64,000 nt of DNA from assembly GCF_039614765.1 (NCBI RefSeq), contig NZ_CP154879.1:1550001-1614000 (forward strand). Direction: 5' to 3'. The notes beneath the pieces are model-generated. The model did no database searches. It was not told the DNA's origin and saw nothing but the letters and a program-made list of their open reading frames with translations. The translations under genes were made by a program, and so were the position numbers. Below, piece after piece: positions 36,554-45,810 of the stretch (position 1 is its first letter; each line of letters opens with the position of its first letter). Source of the DNA: Castellaniella sp. MT123 (GTDB lineage: Bacteria; Pseudomonadota; Gammaproteobacteria; Burkholderiales; Burkholderiaceae_B).

Positions 36554-37420
36554 TTATTCAGTGCCCAACCCGAACAGCCCGCTGGGGCGCAGGATCAGAA
36601 TCAGCAAAAAAATACCGAAATAGACGACTTCCTTGAGATCAGGCGCGATGTAGAAGCCCGCCAGGGTGTCCACCACGCCGATGATGAGCGAACCCACCAC
36701 CGCGCCGTAGAGGTCGCCCATGCCGCCCAGCACCACGATCACGAAAGCCGTCAGCACGAAATACGTGCCCACCGTGGGAAACACCGGATACTGCGGCGCC
36801 AGCAGGCCGGCGGCGACCCCCACGAAGGCCGAGCCCAGGCCAAAGGCAATGACATAGACGAACTTGACGTTGACCCCCATGAGCATGGCGGCGTAGCGTT
36901 GCTGGGCCACGGCCCGCAGCGCGCGCCCCAGATAGGTGCGGTGCATGAACAGATGCAGGCCCACGGCCAGGGCGATGGCGATCACGAACGTGACCACCTG
37001 CCCCGTCACCAGGGAAAATGGACCGACCTCGAACGAGCCAGTACCCACCGAGGTATGCGCCCGAAACACGTCCGCGCCGAAGATGACTAGGGCCAGGTTG
37101 AGCAAAATGGTGGAGACGCCCACCGTGGCGAAAATCTGGATTTCCTCGCCCGCGTCCAGCAGCGGCTCGATCACCACTTTCTGCACGAAGGCCCCCAGGG
37201 CGAACAGCACGATGGCCGCGGGCACTAGGCCGATGTAGGGGTGGATACCCAGATGCGCTGCCATCAGATAGACGAAGTACATGCCGATCATCAAAAACTC
37301 GCCGTGGGCGAAGTTGACGACACGCACGACCCCGAAGATGAGCGTCAGGCCCAGGCTGATGATCATGTAGGCCCCCCCCAGCAGGAGACCATTGATGATT
37401 AACTGGAAAAAAATATCCAT
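36554..37420 (-). CDS. livH: ABC importer permease, LivH-like (second system)
   Basis: Inner-membrane permease of 288 residues with LIINGLLLGGAYMIISLGLT, VVNFAHGEFLMIGMY and the terminal GGMGDLYGAVVGSLIIGVVD and RPSGLFG. Start ATG at 37420 is preferred; the longer frame uses a TTG two codons upstream. It is followed after 13 bp by the LivM-LivG fusion gene. About eight membrane helices are visible. Confidence 0.93.
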   Translation of the reverse strand: MDIFFQLIINGLLLGGAYMIISLGLTLIFGVVRVVNFAHGEFLMIGMYFVYLMAAHLGIHPYIGLVPAAIVLFALGAFVQKVVIEPLLDAGEEIQIFATVGVSTILLNLALVIFGADVFRAHTSVGTGSFEVGPFSLVTGQVVTFVIAIALAVGLHLFMHRTYLGRALRAVAQQRYAAMLMGVNVKFVYVIAFGLGSAFVGVAAGLLAPQYPVFPTVGTYFVLTAFVIVVLGGMGDLYGAVVGSLIIGVVDTLAGFYIAPDLKEVVYFGIFLLILILRPSGLFGLGTE

Positions 37421-37504
37421 GGTCAATCTCTTGGAAAAATGAAGGTTTCGTGCCGAGGGGACAAATCAGCCCGGGCGCCAGTCACGGCGACGACGGTGCC
37501 ACGC

Positions 37505-38707
37505 TCACTGGTTGAACTTCGGCTTGCCCAGCGCAAGATTTTTGGGCTCAATGGTGACCAGTTCACCGTTTTGCCACTGCATCACATAGAAATTGGAGGC
37601 CTCATTCTGGCCCTCTTTGGCGAAATCGAAGCCCCAGCCATTGGCGCTTTCGCCGTCGGGCTTCTTGTATGCCAGCACGGCCTCACGAATTTTGTCTTTA
37701 TCAAATGATTTGGCGTGTGCCATGATGTCAAGGAATGCCTTGGCCCCGACATAGTTAGCCAGACTGTGCCCGGACTGCGGCGTACTGCTATAAGCCGACT
37801 TATACTCGGCAAGAAATTTTTCCAACCCGGGAGCTCCCTTCGGGTTGATCGATGCTTGAGGAAAATCCAGATCGAACACACCGTCGATGTCCGCCCCTAC
37901 AGCCTTAGCGGTATCCATCAGCGAATAGCCGCCCCCAGCACCAATCACGACCTTGGGATGAAAATTCGCTTCCTTAGCCTGGCGGAAGTACAAGATGGTG
38001 TCGTTCTGATATGAAGTCTGCAGCACCACATTGGCCTTGGCACCCTTCAGACGTAGGACCAAAGAAGACAGATCAACCGATTTGGCGGAATAAGGCAGCG
38101 TCTCAACCACCTGGTAGCCCAACTCCGCGGCACGCTTCTTCTCGGTTGCGGCCACATCAGTACCATAGGGGCCATCTTCATGAATGATGCCGATGCGGAT
38201 ATCCTTGGCACTCAACCCTATGCCAGGAGCAATCAGGCCATGCAGGGCATCAACCACAGCTACACCATACTTGGCGGTATTCGGGTTGGTGCGAAACAAA
38301 TATTTGTACCCACGGGTGGTGATCTTATGCGCTGTAGCACCCAACTCAAAGTACGGAACACCAGCCAGTTCGGCGACTGGCGATGCGGCATAGGAGAGTC
38401 CGGATGCATAGCTGCCAAAAATGGCAACTACACCATCGGATACCAGACGCTTGGCACCGGACACCGCTTGGTTGGGGTCAACGGCATCTGCCTTGACGAT
38501 CTCGATTTTGTCTCCATTAATGCCGCCGGCTGCATTCACCTCGTTGATGGCGAGCTCCACCCCTCGAAAGCTTTCCTGTCCCAGCAGTGCCAGGCCGCCG
38601 CTGAACGGAAACAAGGCGCCCACCTTGATTGTCGCCGCAGTGGCCGCGGTAGCCCCAAAGGCCATGACACCGACAGCAATGGCAAAAACAGTTTTTTTGA
38701 ATTTCAT
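37505..38707 (-). CDS. livK: ABC importer substrate-binding protein, LivK-like (second system)
   Basis: A 400-residue periplasmic binding protein with signal peptide MKFKKTVFAIAVGVMAFGAT cleaved near ATAATAA, then KVGALFPFSGGLALLGQES, ELAINEVNAAGGINGDKI and the later RIGIIHEDGPYGTDVAA and VVIGAGGGYSLMDT. AAGGAG lies seven bases before the ATG. It is the first gene of operon 3, divergent from the lacI-type regulator and preceded by one of its operators. Its base composition is clearly less GC-rich than that of the permease genes that follow, as is that of the regulator. Ligand unknown. Confidence 0.93.
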   Translation of the reverse strand: MKFKKTVFAIAVGVMAFGATAATAATIKVGALFPFSGGLALLGQESFRGVELAINEVNAAGGINGDKIEIVKADAVDPNQAVSGAKRLVSDGVVAIFGSYASGLSYAASPVAELAGVPYFELGATAHKITTRGYKYLFRTNPNTAKYGVAVVDALHGLIAPGIGLSAKDIRIGIIHEDGPYGTDVAATEKKRAAELGYQVVETLPYSAKSVDLSSLVLRLKGAKANVVLQTSYQNDTILYFRQAKEANFHPKVVIGAGGGYSLMDTAKAVGADIDGVFDLDFPQASINPKGAPGLEKFLAEYKSAYSSTPQSGHSLANYVGAKAFLDIMAHAKSFDKDKIREAVLAYKKPDGESANGWGFDFAKEGQNEASNFYVMQWQNGELVTIEPKNLALGKPKFNQ

Positions 38708-38857
38708 GTCTACACTCCTTGATCCCTAGGGCTTCCGGGTGGAATCTCCTGTTGGGATTCACTTGATGTTTTAATGCCCCAGCCTGCTATTCAGGAAAGC
38801 CGAGCGAGGCACTGATCGACAACAGAGACATCAACAGCTCCTTCTATTTCAACATTT

Positions 38858-38871
38858 TTGAAGCGCTTCAA
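38858..38871. promoter_or_regulatory. LacI-family operator TTGAAGCGCTTCAA
   Basis: A perfect 14-bp palindrome with central CG, about 150 bp upstream of the livK start of operon 3. Its inner 12 bp are identical to the site at 21283-21294 before operon 1. Confidence 0.7.
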
Positions 38872-38927
38872 CTCTAATTTTTTAAAAACAGCAATTACAA
38901 TGCTGTTGGGAGGGGTGATTAATAAAA

Positions 38928-38939
38928 TGAAACGTTTCA
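38928..38939. promoter_or_regulatory. LacI-family operator TGAAACGTTTCA
   Basis: A perfect 12-bp palindrome with the same arms as the other sites, extended on the right by AATTT. It lies 77 bp upstream of the lacI-type start, so autoregulation is likely. Confidence 0.7.
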
Positions 38940-39016
38940 AATTTGTGTGAGGGCAGGTTACCATAGGCCGCTCAGACACTGTCAATGAGTAAACACCCGA
39001 TGTTTTTAGGTACTCC

Positions 39017-40039
39017 ATGACATACAGCAGACCCACTCTAGCCGATGTCGCTCGCCTGGCGGGTGTATCGCTGGGTAGCGCTTCCCGAGCACTTTCCGTG
39101 CCCGACCGCGTCAAACCCAAGACACTCGAAGCTGTGAACAATGCGGTTGCCCAACTGGGTTATATCCGCGATGGTGCGGCTCGCGCCCTGGCCTCGCGAC
39201 GCAGCCAGACTATCGCTGCCGTATACCCCACACTCAACAACCCCATCTTCGCCCACTCGACCCACTCCATTCAGCAGGCACTTTGGGCCCAAGGCTACCA
39301 GCTGCTTATTGTCAGCCACGAATATCACATTGAAACCGAGGCCTCTCTCATCCGCGCCATCCTCGAAAAGGGCGTAGACGGCATCATCATGGTAGGGACA
39401 GACCATGAAGACGCAGTCTTCAGCCTGCTGCGCCAGTACAAACTACCCTATGTACTCACCTGGTCCGTGGATGGCAGCCAACACCCCTATTGCGTTGGCA
39501 TCTCGAACTTCGACGCAGCCTACAAGCTTGCCAAGCTAGCACTGGAAAAAGGCCATACGCATCTGGGCATTTGCGGTGGCACGATCATCGGCAACGAACG
39601 CGCTCGCTACCGACGAGCAGGCATCCTGGCCGCCGTACACGAAGCCGGGCTCGCGATTCCCGAGGACTGGATCATCGAGTACCCCTTTTCTTACGAGGGG
39701 GGGCGCCAGGCCATCCGTCAAATCTGGCGGATGTCACCCCGTCCTACGGTTATTCTGTTCGGCACCGACCTGCAGGCCATGGGCGCCTTGCACGAGTGCC
39801 GCCGCTTGGGCATCAAAGTACCCGAAGAGATATCGCTCATCGGCTTTGACGGCCTCGAAGAGGCAGCCATGATGCAGCCCGAACTCACCACCATCCGCAT
39901 TCCGGATAGCGATATTGGCGCTCGGGCTGCTCACATCATCGTGGATCTGCTGGCTGGCAGGCCCGTCCCGCCACAAGAGCCGCTACAACCTACCCTTGTC
40001 CCCGGCGCAAGCCTCGGGGCGCCGCCTGCCCCCCGCTGA
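39017..40039 (+). CDS. LacI-family transcriptional regulator
   Basis: A 340-residue regulator with the LacI helix-turn-helix at the N-terminus (PTLADVARLAGVSLGSASRA, then LGYIRDGAARALASRR as hinge helix) and a periplasmic-binding-protein-like effector domain (IAAVYPTLNNPIFAHS, GVDGIIMVG, ISLIGFDGLEEAAMMQPELT). LacI regulators usually sense sugars, sugar acids or related small molecules. Four matching palindromes, two next to this gene and two before operon 1 (21254-21294), define a probable regulon of importer plus catabolic enzymes. Its GC content is lower than that of most of the window. The effector is unknown. Confidence 0.93.
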   Translation: MTYSRPTLADVARLAGVSLGSASRALSVPDRVKPKTLEAVNNAVAQLGYIRDGAARALASRRSQTIAAVYPTLNNPIFAHSTHSIQQALWAQGYQLLIVSHEYHIETEASLIRAILEKGVDGIIMVGTDHEDAVFSLLRQYKLPYVLTWSVDGSQHPYCVGISNFDAAYKLAKLALEKGHTHLGICGGTIIGNERARYRRAGILAAVHEAGLAIPEDWIIEYPFSYEGGRQAIRQIWRMSPRPTVILFGTDLQAMGALHECRRLGIKVPEEISLIGFDGLEEAAMMQPELTTIRIPDSDIGARAAHIIVDLLAGRPVPPQEPLQPTLVPGASLGAPPAPR

Positions 40040-40157
40040 AAAATCGACTGGCCCTCGCGCCTCCCTGCCGATCAGATGGAAAATTCAGTACCACGATCTT
40101 CCCGTGATTTCATCGACACCCGAGCTCGTCACAAAAATAGTGCCCAGCTTGCCCTCG

Positions 40158-41486
40158 TTACTCCACGGTCTTCAGCACTGCGGCGATGGTTTCGAAAATC
40201 CGTGCAATCTGTTCCTCGCTGATAATCAGCGGAGGCGAAACCGCGATGATGTCACCGGTATAGCGTACCAGCACACCTTGATCGAAGCACTTGCTGAAGA
40301 CTTCCGCGGCGCGCGCCCCCGGCGCGCCTTCACGCGGGGTCAGCTCGATGCCGGCCACCAGCCCCAGATTGCGGACGTCGATCACATGGCGCGCGCCCTT
40401 CAGCCCGTGCGCTGCGTTTTCGAACGGCACGGAAAGGTCATGCGCCCGCTTGAAGAGCTGTTCGTCGCGGTAGATCCCCAGCGTGGCCCGGATGGCGGCC
40501 GTCGCCAGCGGATGCGCGGAATAGGTATAGCCATGGAAGAATTCAATACCGCTGGCGCTGGCGTCGATGATCGTGTCATGGACGGAACGGCGCACGGCCA
40601 CGGCGCCCGCCGGCACCGCCGCGTTGCTGATACCCTTGGCCATAGTGATCAGGTCCGGCGTCACGCCGAAGAAGTCGCTGGCGGTCGCCGCCCCCAGCCG
40701 GCCGAAGCCGGTGATGACCTCGTCGAAAATCAGCAAAATGCCGTGTTTTTCGGTGATGGCACGCAGTTTTTCCAGATATCCCTTGGGTGGCAGCAGCACC
40801 CCGGTGGATCCCGCCAGGGGTTCGACGATGACGGCCGCGATCGTCGAGGCATCATGCAGCGCAATGATGCTTTCCAGGGCGTCGGCAAAATGCGCCCCCC
40901 AGGCGGGCTGGCCGCGAGACCAGGCATTGTGGGCCAGATCGTGCGTATGCGGCAGATGATCCACACCCGGCAGCAACACCCCGGAAAACGCCTTGCGGTT
41001 GGACGAGATCCCCCCCACCGAAATACCTCCGAATCCGACTCCGTGATAGCCGCGCTCGCGCCCGATCAGGCGGGTGCGCTGCCCTTCGCCGCGCGCCCGG
41101 TGATAGGCAACTGCGATCTTGAGCGCCGTATCGACGGATTCCGACCCGGAATTCGTGAAGAAGATGCGATCCAGCCCCTTGGGCATCAGGGCGGCGACTT
41201 CCGTGGCGGCGTGAAAGGAGTCCTCGTGGCCGATCTGGAAGCTGGGCGCATAGTCCAGCTGGGTGGCCTGGCGATGAATGGCATCGATGATGGGCTGGCG
41301 TGCATGCCCCGCATTGACGCACCACAGGCCGGACGTGCCATCCAGCACCGAATGGCCATCCGCCGCCGTGTAGTGCATGTCCTTGGCCCCGGTCAGCAGC
41401 CTGGGGTGCGCCTTGAACTGGCGGTTGGCGGTGAACGGCATCCACAAATTGGACAGATCCATCGTGTTCGTGACTTCGGTGTGCAT
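40158..41486 (-). CDS. Class III aminotransferase (omega-amino acid / beta-alanine:pyruvate type)
   Basis: A 442-residue PLP enzyme. It has LWMPFTANRQFK near the N-terminus, GLWCVNAGHARQP, FFTNSGSESVDTALKIA, LIFDEVITGFGRLG and the PLP lysine in MAKGISNAAVPAGAV, the pattern of omega-amino acid:pyruvate aminotransferases. It would turn beta-alanine into malonate semialdehyde using pyruvate; GABA or other omega-amines are possible. It is divergent from a MocR-type regulator, and a CoA-acylating semialdehyde dehydrogenase gene lies 2.7 kb away, which fits beta-alanine breakdown. Length is normal and no key residue is missing. Confidence 0.91.
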   Translation of the reverse strand: MHTEVTNTMDLSNLWMPFTANRQFKAHPRLLTGAKDMHYTAADGHSVLDGTSGLWCVNAGHARQPIIDAIHRQATQLDYAPSFQIGHEDSFHAATEVAALMPKGLDRIFFTNSGSESVDTALKIAVAYHRARGEGQRTRLIGRERGYHGVGFGGISVGGISSNRKAFSGVLLPGVDHLPHTHDLAHNAWSRGQPAWGAHFADALESIIALHDASTIAAVIVEPLAGSTGVLLPPKGYLEKLRAITEKHGILLIFDEVITGFGRLGAATASDFFGVTPDLITMAKGISNAAVPAGAVAVRRSVHDTIIDASASGIEFFHGYTYSAHPLATAAIRATLGIYRDEQLFKRAHDLSVPFENAAHGLKGARHVIDVRNLGLVAGIELTPREGAPGARAAEVFSKCFDQGVLVRYTGDIIAVSPPLIISEEQIARIFETIAAVLKTVE

Positions 41487-41574
41487 GGCAGCCTCTCGAT
41501 GCGGGGAAATGCGGTTGATTCATTCTGGGCTGCCCATTGCCCGAGATACATACACGGTGACAGGATGGCCGGAT

Positions 41575-41607
41575 AACTGTATTGTTTAAATTCAAACAAC
41601 TGTACTG
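41575..41607. promoter_or_regulatory. Direct repeat AACTGTAYTG, putative MocR binding site
   Basis: AACTGTATTG (41575-41584) and AACTGTACTG (41598-41607) are direct repeats with starts 23 bp apart, about two helical turns, around a TTGTTT-AAATTC-AAACAA inverted repeat. They lie in the 170-bp gap between the aminotransferase and mocR-type genes. MocR-family proteins such as PdxR, GabR and TauR typically bind direct repeats in exactly such divergent regions. Confidence 0.6.
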
Positions 41608-41656
41608 ACCGACAGAGGAATCGACGCATGCATCAAAGCCTCCTGCCAAGATCGAC

Positions 41657-43096
41657 ATGATCCTGTTCGAACCGGATCGCGATCGAAAGCGGGCGCCCAG
41701 CCTGGTGGATCAGGCCGTGGAGGCGCTGGAACACGCCATCCGCGACCGGGTGCTGCGCCCGGGGATGGCACTCCCCTCGGTTAGGCGATTTGCCCAGGAC
41801 CACGGGCTCAGCACCTTCACTGTCATGGCCGCCTACAACCGGCTGGTGGCCCAGGGGGTGCTGCAATCCCGGCCCGGTGCGAATTTCCGTGTCGCCCGCC
41901 CCAGACAGGTTCCGGCGTCGTCCGTCCCGGACTGGGTGGTCCCGCGGATCGGCTCATCCTGGCTGCTGGCGGACGTCTTTGCCGATCATTCGATTTCCAT
42001 CAAGGCCGGATGCGGCTGGCTGCCGCCCGACTGGCATGACGAGACCGGCCTGCCGCATGCCTTGCGCCAGATGAGCCGTGTGCCGGTCAGCCAGATGTCA
42101 TCCTACGGACATCCACTCGGCTATTACCCCTTGCGCGAGCATATTGCCCACCACCTGCTGGAATACGGGCTGGAGGTCGAGCCGAATCAGGTCCTGCTGA
42201 CCCATGGCGCAACCCAGGCGCTGGACATCGTGGTGCGAACCATTCTGCGCCCTGGCGACCACGTCGCCGTCGAAGCCCCCTGCTACGCCAATCTGCTGCA
42301 GATCCTGGCCCTGAACCACATCGTCGTGCATGCCGTGCCCCGCACGCGCGAAGGCATCTGCGAGCAGACCCTGGAAGACCTGGCCAGCCGGCACCCTATC
42401 CGGGCCATGTTCGTCACCACCGTCCTGCAGAACCCCACGGGCGCCACATTCACCATGGCTGGCGCATTCCGCCTGCTGCAACTGGCCGAGCGCCATTCCA
42501 TCCTTGTTGTCGAGGACGACGTATCGCGCGACCTGCTGTCGGAACCGGCCCCGCTGCTGGCGGCCCTGGCCGGCACGAGCCGCGTGATCTACGTGTCGGG
42601 CTTCGCCAAAAGCGTCATGCCCTCCACCCGCGTCGGCTACCTGACCTGCGCCAAGGCACTGTTGGAGCAATGCGCCCGCACCAAGATGTCGTTGGGCCTG
42701 ACCTCGGCCGAAGTGATGGAACGCATCGTCCATCACGTCCTGCGCGACGGCCGCCATGCGACCTATCTGCGCGGTATCCGCGAACGCCTGCATCGGGCCC
42801 ACGATCAGGTCACTGCCGCCATGCACGAGCACGGATTCGAAATCTGGGACGAGCCCGGCGCAGGCCTGTTCCTGTGGGCCCGGCCCCGACAGCCCTTCCC
42901 GGGCACGGACGGCATGATCGGCCTGGCGGCGCGGGCGCTGAAAGCCGGCATCTGGCTAGCGCCCGGCAGCTACTTCGATCCGGCGGGACACGAGGACGGC
43001 TGGCTGCGCTTCAATGTGACCTACTCGGGGCACCCGCGCCTATGGCGTTTCTTCGAATCAGAGCGCACGCCCGGGCCTGTGGTCGAACCCCTGTGA
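41657..43096 (+). CDS. MocR-family (GntR-aminotransferase fusion) regulator
   Basis: A 479-residue protein with a GntR winged helix at residues about 15-85 (VLRPGMALPSVRRFAQDHGL, ending LVAQGVLQSRPGANF) fused to a fold-type I aminotransferase-like domain. In that domain VTTVLQNPTGATF and VSGFAKSVMPSTRVGYL carry the PLP-binding lysine. MocR regulators sense PLP or an amino compound through the domain and control vitamin B6, GABA, taurine or beta-alanine genes. Being divergent from the omega-aminotransferase, it probably activates that gene. Its 3' end overlaps that of the convergent LysR gene by 39 bp. Confidence 0.92.
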   Translation: MILFEPDRDRKRAPSLVDQAVEALEHAIRDRVLRPGMALPSVRRFAQDHGLSTFTVMAAYNRLVAQGVLQSRPGANFRVARPRQVPASSVPDWVVPRIGSSWLLADVFADHSISIKAGCGWLPPDWHDETGLPHALRQMSRVPVSQMSSYGHPLGYYPLREHIAHHLLEYGLEVEPNQVLLTHGATQALDIVVRTILRPGDHVAVEAPCYANLLQILALNHIVVHAVPRTREGICEQTLEDLASRHPIRAMFVTTVLQNPTGATFTMAGAFRLLQLAERHSILVVEDDVSRDLLSEPAPLLAALAGTSRVIYVSGFAKSVMPSTRVGYLTCAKALLEQCARTKMSLGLTSAEVMERIVHHVLRDGRHATYLRGIRERLHRAHDQVTAAMHEHGFEIWDEPGAGLFLWARPRQPFPGTDGMIGLAARALKAGIWLAPGSYFDPAGHEDGWLRFNVTYSGHPRLWRFFESERTPGPVVEPL

Positions 43097-44014
43097 AAAG
43101 ACTTCCAGCAGGTAATCCAGCAGGACCCGCACGTTTCTCGGCGCCTGGCTGGCATACGGCCGCAGGGCGAAAATCGTGCGCCCGAACGTGCTGACCGGAC
43201 ACCACTGAGGCAGGATTTCAACCAATTCCCCATCCTGGACCGCACGTTGCGCGGAAAAGTCGGGTAGCAGCGCCACCCCAGCCCCCGCGCAGGCCATGTC
43301 GCGCAGCACCTCGCTATTGTTCGCCACGAAACAGGGCTGGACCCGAACCGTCACCTGACTGTCCAACGATCCGGCATCCATGCGTTCAAAGACCCAGTTC
43401 GCCACGCCATGCTGACGCGGGTAATGCAGATGCCGATGATCCCCGAGCTGCCAGGGATCCTGGGGCGTGCCGTACTGCGCCAGATAGCCGGGACTGGCCA
43501 CCAGCAGGGTGCGCGTCTGGCACAGGACCCGCGCCACGTAGGTATCCGGGGGAACTTCGACGTGGCGCAGGGCCAGGTCGAAGCCCTCGGAAGCCAGGGA
43601 TACCAGCCCATCGCGCATGTCGAGTTCAAGCCGGATCTTCGGGTAGCGCCGCAGGAATTCCGGCAGGCAGGCGACGAGCTGCTGGCGGGCAAAGGCCACG
43701 GGCGCCGTGATGCGCAACAAGCCACTGGGCACTACCGAAAGATCCTGGACATCGGCAAAGCTGGACGCGATGTGCGCGTAGGCATCCCGCGTATCGTCGA
43801 CCAGGCGCTGGCCGGCCTCGGTCAGGCGGACGGAGCGTGTCGTGCGCTGAATCAACGGCACACCGGCCGCCAGCTCCAGTTCGGCCATACGCTGGCTCAT
43901 GGCGGCCTTGCTGACCGACAACCGCCGGGCCGCCGCCGTAAAACTGCCTTGCTGAGCCAGCACGGTCAACCAGTGAATATGCGGCCAGAGCCGATCGACA
44001 TTTTTTGGATCCAT
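43058..44014 (-). CDS. LysR-family transcriptional regulator
   Basis: A 318-residue LTTR with the N-terminal winged helix ([20 protein letters not shown] followed by [14 protein letters not shown]) and a C-terminal effector domain ([33 protein letters not shown]). It is divergent from the mmsA-type gene, the usual position for its regulator. I chose the ATG at 44014; longer frames start with TTG or GTG and have no better ribosome-binding site. Effector unknown. Confidence 0.9.
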   Translation of the reverse strand: MDPKNVDRLWPHIHWLTVLAQQGSFTAAARRLSVSKAAMSQRMAELELAAGVPLIQRTTRSVRLTEAGQRLVDDTRDAYAHIASSFADVQDLSVVPSGLLRITAPVAFARQQLVACLPEFLRRYPKIRLELDMRDGLVSLASEGFDLALRHVEVPPDTYVARVLCQTRTLLVASPGYLAQYGTPQDPWQLGDHRHLHYPRQHGVANWVFERMDAGSLDSQVTVRVQPCFVANNSEVLRDMACAGAGVALLPDFSAQRAVQDGELVEILPQWCPVSTFGRTIFALRPYASQAPRNVRVLLDYLLEVFSQGFDHRPGRAL

Positions 44015-44138
44015 CCGGTCATTGTTCACGAAATCAAACAATGATTCCAGCTTTTCGATCTATGCGAGCCGCAATGCCGTTCCTACACTGAGCCGACATC
44101 GCATTTCACTCACCCCATCACTTTCTCCGGAGATTCTC

Positions 44139-45650
<1,512 letters not shown>

Positions 45651-45667
45651 TCGGCATGCTGTAGGAG

Positions 45668-45691
45668 CCGCTGCAGCGCCCCATGCAGCGG
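45668..45691. terminator. Hairpin after mmsA
   Basis: CCGCTGCA (45668-45675) and TGCAGCGG (45684-45691) form a perfect 8-bp stem 17 bp after the mmsA stop. There is no T run, so it would be a weak terminator or 3' stabiliser. Confidence 0.4.
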
Positions 45692-45810
45692 AGTCCGCGC
45701 TACCATCCCGCTCCCAGGGGGGATCAACAAATCCGTCGTTCCGCCAGACGCCACCCTATTTGCAGTACTGTTATGGGCGATGACCCTTTACCCACGGGCT
45801 GCGACTCTAC

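Larger units (their letters stand above)
38708..39016. other. Divergent control region of operon 3 and the lacI-type gene
   Basis: About 310 bases without a gene, AT-richer than its surroundings. It contains two LacI-type palindromes (listed separately) whose centres are 69 bp apart. No unambiguous -35/-10 pairs could be assigned. The two sites, one nearer each gene, would allow joint control by looping or independent repression. Confidence 0.6.
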
